Shown: piece by piece, positions 33,565 to 37,648 of the stretch | How positions within the stretch are numbered: the stretch's first letter is position 1 | Layout of the letters: every line of letters starts with the position of its first letter | Source: Gammaproteobacteria bacterium | GTDB lineage: Bacteria > Pseudomonadota > Gammaproteobacteria > Arenicellales > Poriferihabitantaceae | Length of the DNA: 37,648 nucleotides | Assembly (NCBI GenBank): GCA_026708585.1 | Contig: JAPOUQ010000111.1 | Span: 1-37,648 of the forward strand | Reading direction: 5' to 3' | Translations under genes and position numbers: made by a program | The notes under the pieces: generated by a model | The model's input: only the letters and a program-made list of their open reading frames with translations | What the model was told of the DNA's origin: nothing | Databases searched by the model: none

Positions 33565-34079
33565 CAGTTGTTCTCGATTGTTGGGTTTAGCCATCTGTAA
33601 ATGGTCATAAAGGGTATATTCGTTTTGGAGTGAATGTTCAGACACCACCTAGCTAAAAGCAATTCGGAGCCATTTGGTGCAGGATTGTCTTCACAGTATT
33701 TGATAAGCATGTCCTCCTCTTCGATCGATAAGTGCCGCGGACGGCCGGGATTTTGGATATTGACAGCTCTTCGCATTCGAGACAGGTTTTTAACCGACAA
33801 CCCAAACAGTTTTCTCAGTAAATCATTACTTGTGCCGGCCTTCATGAAATCCCGAATCAGTCGATTTCTGCGAGTGCGCTTGATCTGAAGATAAATGCTC
33901 GGAATATCGACATGTACATAGGGTGTGCAATGCAGAATCGTTTCTTCCATTTCATGCGTAGATAAGTCCATCAAGTTGCTTTTATTGATAACAGAGCAAC
34001 CGTTCTTGACATCCTCTTTCGAGTCGTCAAGTAGATCTTGGATAACCATTCTGATTAGATTTTTCTTTGTTGCTAACAT
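33564..34079 (-). CDS. DUF2857 domain protein (STY4526-like)
   Basis: A 171-residue protein whose pattern PYVHVDIPSIYLQIKRTRRNRLIRDFMKAGTSNDLLRKLFGLSVKNLSRMRRAVNIQNPGRPRHLSIEEEDMLI matches DUF2857, with a probable helix-turn-helix around LLRKLFGLSVKNLSRMRR. Members sit beside the STY4528 gene in SPI-7-like islands and are probably DNA-binding. GGGAGGA lies just upstream, inside the end of the previous gene; the stop of that gene is one base before this ATG. Confidence 0.82.
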   Translation of the reverse strand: MLATKKNLIRMVIQDLLDDSKEDVKNGCSVINKSNLMDLSTHEMEETILHCTPYVHVDIPSIYLQIKRTRRNRLIRDFMKAGTSNDLLRKLFGLSVKNLSRMRRAVNIQNPGRPRHLSIEEEDMLIKYCEDNPAPNGSELLLARWCLNIHSKTNIPFMTIYRWLNPTIENN

Positions 34080-34080
34080 C

Positions 34081-34716
34081 TCAAACTATCCTCCCGCTTG
34101 CTACAGAGCAGTTGATGCTGTGAGCTGCATTCAAGAAGCTATATGGCGAGATTGATTGGTAATCTGGGAGTGTGAATGCGAACTCAGTATGGTTGGGTTT
34201 TCTCTTAATCCGATTCTCGATTTCCGCCGTTGATAGATTAAGGATTGCCTCATCCGTATTTTCAGTCGGTGTTGGTTTAATGTCCCGATATTTGAACTTT
34301 AATTGCACAAAGGTGGTGCACAAGGTCCCATCCATAGGATTTTGTGAGTTCTGACGGTCGGTCCTTGTGGTGGCAAGTTTCGAATGTCCGATACCATTCA
34401 TTCTGATCGCCGATATGCCTGATAATTTCGTCGGCAATCTCCCATCCAATAAATATGGGATATCCTCTCTATTGATTGTTCTTGAAGAGGGTTTTGTTTG
34501 TGTTTGATGACCGGGTAGGAGATCAAACAACCAGTCAGTAAGAACTAAGAAATACCCGCGACCGTTGTAAGGTTGCGAGTTTGATCTAGGCAGGACTAGA
34601 TGGTATTGGAGAATAAACGGATTCTGTTTTCTGGAACCAGCCTGATGTCTGGCTTGGTTGGCGGTCCGAATTGTTGATTTTTTTCCGTCTTTTGTGTTTT
34701 TTTTGCAGTTTCTCAT
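34081..34716 (-). CDS. Uncharacterised 211-residue protein at the element's tRNA-proximal end
   Basis: I do not recognise this protein. It is basic and rich in Ser, Thr, Asn and Arg, with a Lys/Arg-rich first 30 residues and no membrane segment. The part after residue 140 (TFVQLKFKYRDIKPTPTENTDEAI) looks more ordered. Its stop lies one base before the DUF2857 start, and its end carries that gene's ribosome site, which supports an operon. Related islands often carry parA/parB here; this protein does not resemble either. The start is doubtful: the best -10 (TATAAT, 34715-34720 on the minus strand) overlaps the ATG, so translation may be leaderless or begin later. Confidence 0.5.
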   Translation of the reverse strand: MRNCKKNTKDGKKSTIRTANQARHQAGSRKQNPFILQYHLVLPRSNSQPYNGRGYFLVLTDWLFDLLPGHQTQTKPSSRTINREDIPYLLDGRLPTKLSGISAIRMNGIGHSKLATTRTDRQNSQNPMDGTLCTTFVQLKFKYRDIKPTPTENTDEAILNLSTAEIENRIKRKPNHTEFAFTLPDYQSISPYSFLNAAHSINCSVASGRIV

Positions 34717-34751
34717 TATAATACTCGTCAGTAATAAAAGTAATTACTGAC
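34715..34751 (-). promoter_or_regulatory. Promoter/operator of the replication module
   Basis: GTCAGTAAT (34727-34735) and ATTACTGAC (34743-34751) form a perfect 9-bp inverted repeat with a 7-base spacer. On the minus strand a perfect TATAAT lies at 34720-34715, with a weak TTACTT -35 (34743-34738) at 17 bases inside the repeat. A dyad overlapping a promoter is typical of an operator. It sits between the tRNA gene and the first module gene. Confidence 0.55.
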
Positions 34752-34757
34752 AAGCAT

Positions 34758-34917
34758 GACGACGATACTTTCTTTTCAGACGAACCCCCTTACTGTGTTT
34801 GGTGGGGTGCACAGGAATTGAACCTGTGACCGGCTGATTAAAAGTCAGCTGCTCTACCTACTGAGCTAGCACCCCAGAGTAAAACGAGTCAAGGTTCGCC
34901 TGAAAATGCTCGTCGTC
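34758..34917. repeat. Imperfect inverted repeat enclosing the tRNA-Lys gene
   Basis: GACGACGA...TTTTCAGACGAACC (34758-34786) recurs inverted as GGTTCGCCTGAAAA...TCGTCGTC (34893-34917). In the minus-strand transcript the leader and trailer of the tRNA can pair over 14 bp (one G-U) and then 8 bp, with an internal loop. Spacing to the mature tRNA is 13 bases on the 3' side and 17 on the 5' side. Confidence 0.7.
34800..34875 (-). tRNA. tRNA-Lys (anticodon TTT)
   Basis: The complementary strand folds as a complete 76-base tRNA: acceptor stem GGGGTGC / GCACCCC, D-arm GCTCAGTAGGTAGAGC, anticodon loop CTTTTAA in stem GCTGA/TCAGC, T-loop GGTTCAATTCC and an encoded CCA. The anticodon TTT reads lysine codons. 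Its 3' end faces the element, the usual geometry for a tRNA used as an integration site; PAPI-1 and pKLC102 also use tRNA-Lys genes. It may thus be the attachment site. Confidence 0.97.
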
Positions 34918-35427
34918 TTTCAGACAACTGCTATAGTCAACATCTGCATTTTAAGAAACCGAATTATAACTAAAGTACTTTCATATTTGAGCAAAGAAAG
35001 AACCTTTTTTCGTTCACTTCTTTCATGCTAAACCTCGCATTATAGTATATCTATAAGGTTGATTTGCCAAAATAATCATGATTTATTTTGGTAATCACCC
35101 TGCATAGTGAAGCGTATTTTTCAAATCAGAGAATCGTTATTTTTTGTCAATGAATTGTAAGAACTTTGATTCTGTGTCATGTGAATATGTCATCCTCGGC
35201 GAAGAGCAAATGTCGACCGAATTATGCAGACTGTATTTTTCACGATGTGATGGTAAATAGCGTTATGGATGACCAGCTGACTATTCAAAGTGCGATCACC
35301 TTTCCCTCGGTCATTCCTTAACGAAGCAACTGTGAGTAATCTACTTTGTCCAATTTAATCTGTTAGAAATGTACCATTTGGCATCAGCGTGAACCCTGCA
35401 TCCGATACCAACGATCAAAACGAAACT
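34876..35427. other. Intergenic region between divergent tRNA-Lys and pckA
   Basis: About 550 AT-rich bases that should hold the promoters of tRNA-Lys (leftward) and pckA (rightward). A palindrome lies at 35064-35094. I found no gene and no unambiguous promoter. Bases 35389-35427 may be coding if pckA starts at the in-frame GTG 35389. Confidence 0.6.
35064..35094. promoter_or_regulatory. AT-rich palindrome upstream of pckA
   Basis: CCAAAATAA (35067-35075) and TTATTTTGG (35083-35091) form a perfect 9-bp inverted repeat with a 7-base spacer, and further pairs lie outside. It may be a regulator-binding site for pckA or the tRNA gene. Confidence 0.4.
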
Positions 35428-37035
35428 ATGCATAAACAAATTGATCTCTCTCCCTATGGGATTGAGAACACAACGGAAATCATTTACAACCCAAGTTACG
35501 AACAACTATTCGAGGAAGAAACTCGACTGGGTCTCAATTCATTTGAAAAAGGCACATTGACCAACTGTAATGCAGTCAGTGTATATACCGGCAAGTTTAC
35601 GGGTCGTTCTCCGAACGACAAATATATTGTCTGCGATGACATTACACGCGATACATTCTGGTGGTCTAATCAAGGCAATAATGATAACAAGCCGCTCGAT
35701 CAAGAGAACTGGAAGCGCCTGAAGAATCTTGTCGGACGACAACTTTCATCAAAACGGCTATTCATAATCGATGGATTTTGTGGAGCGAACCCCAATACCA
35801 GACTTGCGGTACGGTTCATTGTAGAAGTCGCTTGGCAGGCACATTTTGTGAAGAATATGTTTATTCGTCCAAGCGATCAGGAGCTTGAGAGCTTCAAGCC
35901 GGATTTCACGGTATTGAACGGGGCCAAATGTACCAATCCGGGTTGGCAGGAAATGGGCATGAATTCAGAGAATTTCGTGGTATTCAACCTAACCGAAAAA
36001 ATGCAATTGATCGGCGGTACCTGGTACGGTGGTGAAATGAAGAAAGGCATGTTTTCCATGATGAACTACTTGCTGCCACTACGAGGAATAGCCTCCATGC
36101 ACTGCTCGGCAAACACCTCGGAGACAGGCGAAACTGCGATTTTTTTCGGATTGTCCGGCACTGGGAAGACTACACTCTCAACCGACTCAACCCGGCGGCT
36201 GATTGGTGATGACGAACATGGTTGGGACGATGAAGGCATCTTCAATTTCGAGGGCGGATGTTACGCTAAGACGATTGGTTTGAACCGAGATGATGAACCA
36301 GATATTTTTAATGCGATACGACGTGATGCCCTGCTAGAAAACGTGACCATCGATAGTGATGGCAACGTCGATTACGATGATGATTCGATTACCCAGAATG
36401 CCCGTGTTTCCTATCCAATCTATCATATCGATAATATCGTGCAACCGATATCAAAAAGTGGACATGCGAGTCAGGTCATCTTCTTGTCTGCCGATGCATT
36501 TGGAGTGTTGCCACCCGTTGCAAAGCTAACTTCAGAGCAGATCAAATATCATTTTCTATCAGGATTTACTGCAAAGCTGGCAGGTACCGAATTAGGCATT
36601 GATGAGCCAATCCCAACATTCTCGGCTTGTTTCGGTTCAGCATTTCTCAGTCTGCATCCAATCCGATATGCCCAAGAGTTACTTCGCAAGATTGAGGCCC
36701 ACGGAGCAACTGCATATCTGGTAAATACCGGTTGGAATGGAACCGGTGAACGAATTTCCATAAAGGCAACCCGTCATATTGTTTCTGCTATCGTGGAAGG
36801 AGCAATCGATAACACGACCACTTCAGTTCTACCCATCTTTAATTTAGAAATCCCGGATCATGTTGATGGTGTAGATTCATACATTCTGGATCCTAGAAAT
36901 ACCTATCAAGACCCAAATGATTGGGATCAGAAAGCCCGGCATCTGGCCACTTTGTTTATCGAAAACTTCCAAAAGTATACCGACTTACCTGAGACTCGGG
37001 CATTAATCGATCACGGTCCACAACTGTCCGTTTAA
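35428..37035 (+). CDS. pckA: Phosphoenolpyruvate carboxykinase (ATP)
   Basis: This enzyme converts oxaloacetate and ATP to phosphoenolpyruvate, CO2 and ADP in gluconeogenesis. The protein has 535 residues, close to the 540 of the E. coli enzyme. Diagnostic parts are [76 protein letters not shown], the kinase-1a P-loop [12 protein letters not shown] (about residues 242-253), and the kinase-2/metal site [29 protein letters not shown] 35428 was chosen by length comparison; a GTG at 35389 would add 13 residues, and neither has a good ribosome site. It is a chromosomal gene and marks the end of the element. Confidence 0.96.
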   Translation: MHKQIDLSPYGIENTTEIIYNPSYEQLFEEETRLGLNSFEKGTLTNCNAVSVYTGKFTGRSPNDKYIVCDDITRDTFWWSNQGNNDNKPLDQENWKRLKNLVGRQLSSKRLFIIDGFCGANPNTRLAVRFIVEVAWQAHFVKNMFIRPSDQELESFKPDFTVLNGAKCTNPGWQEMGMNSENFVVFNLTEKMQLIGGTWYGGEMKKGMFSMMNYLLPLRGIASMHCSANTSETGETAIFFGLSGTGKTTLSTDSTRRLIGDDEHGWDDEGIFNFEGGCYAKTIGLNRDDEPDIFNAIRRDALLENVTIDSDGNVDYDDDSITQNARVSYPIYHIDNIVQPISKSGHASQVIFLSADAFGVLPPVAKLTSEQIKYHFLSGFTAKLAGTELGIDEPIPTFSACFGSAFLSLHPIRYAQELLRKIEAHGATAYLVNTGWNGTGERISIKATRHIVSAIVEGAIDNTTTSVLPIFNLEIPDHVDGVDSYILDPRNTYQDPNDWDQKARHLATLFIENFQKYTDLPETRALIDHGPQLSV

Positions 37036-37648
37036 ACTTTTGTTGCGAATTCGATGCGACCGATTGGGATGGGTTTTCGTTTTAGAGGACTGCATGAATC
37101 GATTCTGGAGCGGTTGAGGGCGTAGCTGGATAACGAAGGCGCATGGCCGATTCGCAATTGTCAGAAACAAATGAAAATCCAGCCCGTTGTTTAATTTAGT
37201 CATCACTTTGCATGAAGTGGAATACCTTCGACCAATCGGGTGGAAATGACCTAAGCGAAAGGAGTTATGATAAGAAAATAGCAAAAGGTGAATGCCTGGG
37301 TAACCGAAGATCCTAACCCTTAAATTGAATGCTCGGCATTGGACGCAAAGCAATATGCACTATAGGTTTTAACCCTCGACCTATAATTCATAAAATGGGT
37401 GATTCTACAAACCTCTCGAATACTACGCGATACAAGGCATCGAGGGTATTTTCGGGTTTTCTATTTCTGGATTAGGGGAAGCCGTTCCTCTATTTTTAAT
37501 TTGTGCTACGAATCTTCAAACGTTAGATTACCGTCGCGTTTGAACCGGACTAACCCGTCTTTCGCAAGTGGGCCATTATTGAAAAATCAAGTTATTGATT
37601 TTATTCAATAGCACCCTCATAGGTCGGCAACACAACCTATCATTTTTG
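37036..37648. other. Downstream region of pckA without a supported gene
   Basis: Two open frames occur here (leftward 37003-37353, 116 codons; rightward 37399-37611, 70 codons), but neither resembles a known protein or has a convincing start. No strong terminator follows pckA. At 37619-37640 ATAGGT / ACCTAT is followed by a short T-run, a weak rightward terminator candidate. Confidence 0.5.

Noticed and set aside
37003-37353. Leftward 116-codon frame overlapping the end of pckA
   Set aside because: It overlaps pckA tail to tail, shows no family pattern and has no good start signal.
1-37648. A complete ICE within the window
   Set aside because: Relaxase, partition genes, topoisomerase and the second attachment repeat are not present, so the left end must be outside.

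Overview
The window is most of the conjugation machinery of an integrative and conjugative element (ICE) of the PFGI-1/SPI-7/PAPI-1 class, followed by a short stretch of host chromosome. The host looks like a gammaproteobacterium of moderate-to-low GC. The evidence is an ATP-type pckA closest in style to enterobacterial and Pasteurellaceae enzymes, a tRNA-Lys(TTT) gene, and an ICE family typical of Beta- and Gammaproteobacteria. Family names were assigned by recognising protein patterns from memory; no database search was possible.

Layout. (1) 1-1260: a G13 homopolymer, a leftward FkbM-type methyltransferase (probable cargo) and about 450 bases of AT-rich non-coding DNA. (2) 1261-19959: a rightward run of tightly packed genes for a G-type (ICEHin1056-like) type IV secretion system. 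It starts with the PilL N-terminal-like protein and runs through a thioredoxin-like protein, a VirB1-like transglycosylase, the TraD coupling protein, small membrane subunits, VirB8-, VirB9-, VirB10- and VirB7-like core proteins and the VirB4 ATPase to TraU/TraH-like proteins and TraG. (3) 20014-29091: on the same strand, a type IVb thin-pilus operon (PilL C-terminal-like, PilN secretin, PilO, PilP, PilQ ATPase, PilR, PilS pilin, an extra pseudopilin and a PilV-type tip adhesin), followed by a tyrosine recombinase in the position of a shufflon recombinase. (4) 30387-34799: a leftward replication/maintenance module holding an unknown 211-aa protein, a DUF2857 protein, an STY4528-family replication protein, a PFL_4669-family protein and a small tail-anchored protein. 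Between the last two lies a hairpin-rich non-coding region. (5) 34800-37648: tRNA-Lys on the minus strand and pckA on the plus strand, which are chromosomal.

How the parts work together: the type IV secretion system moves the ICE DNA, the thin pilus probably stabilises mating pairs and selects recipients through PilV, and the STY4528 module probably lets the excised circle replicate. The most striking non-coding find is a compact candidate replication origin at about 32267-32386, just downstream of the STY4528 gene. It has two perfect inverted DnaA boxes in an 18-bp inverted repeat, next to an AT-rich segment bounded by trinucleotide inverted repeats. Other unexplained structures are a candidate structured RNA at 30994-31131, a palindromic motif repeated on both sides of a small gene, a long inverted repeat enclosing the tRNA-Lys gene, an inverted repeat touching the start codon of the first transfer gene, and a terminator-like hairpin antisense to pilS.

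Not seen in the window: relaxase, ParA/ParB, topoisomerase III, SSB, a prepilin peptidase, and a second copy of the tRNA 3' end. The element therefore probably continues left of base 1.
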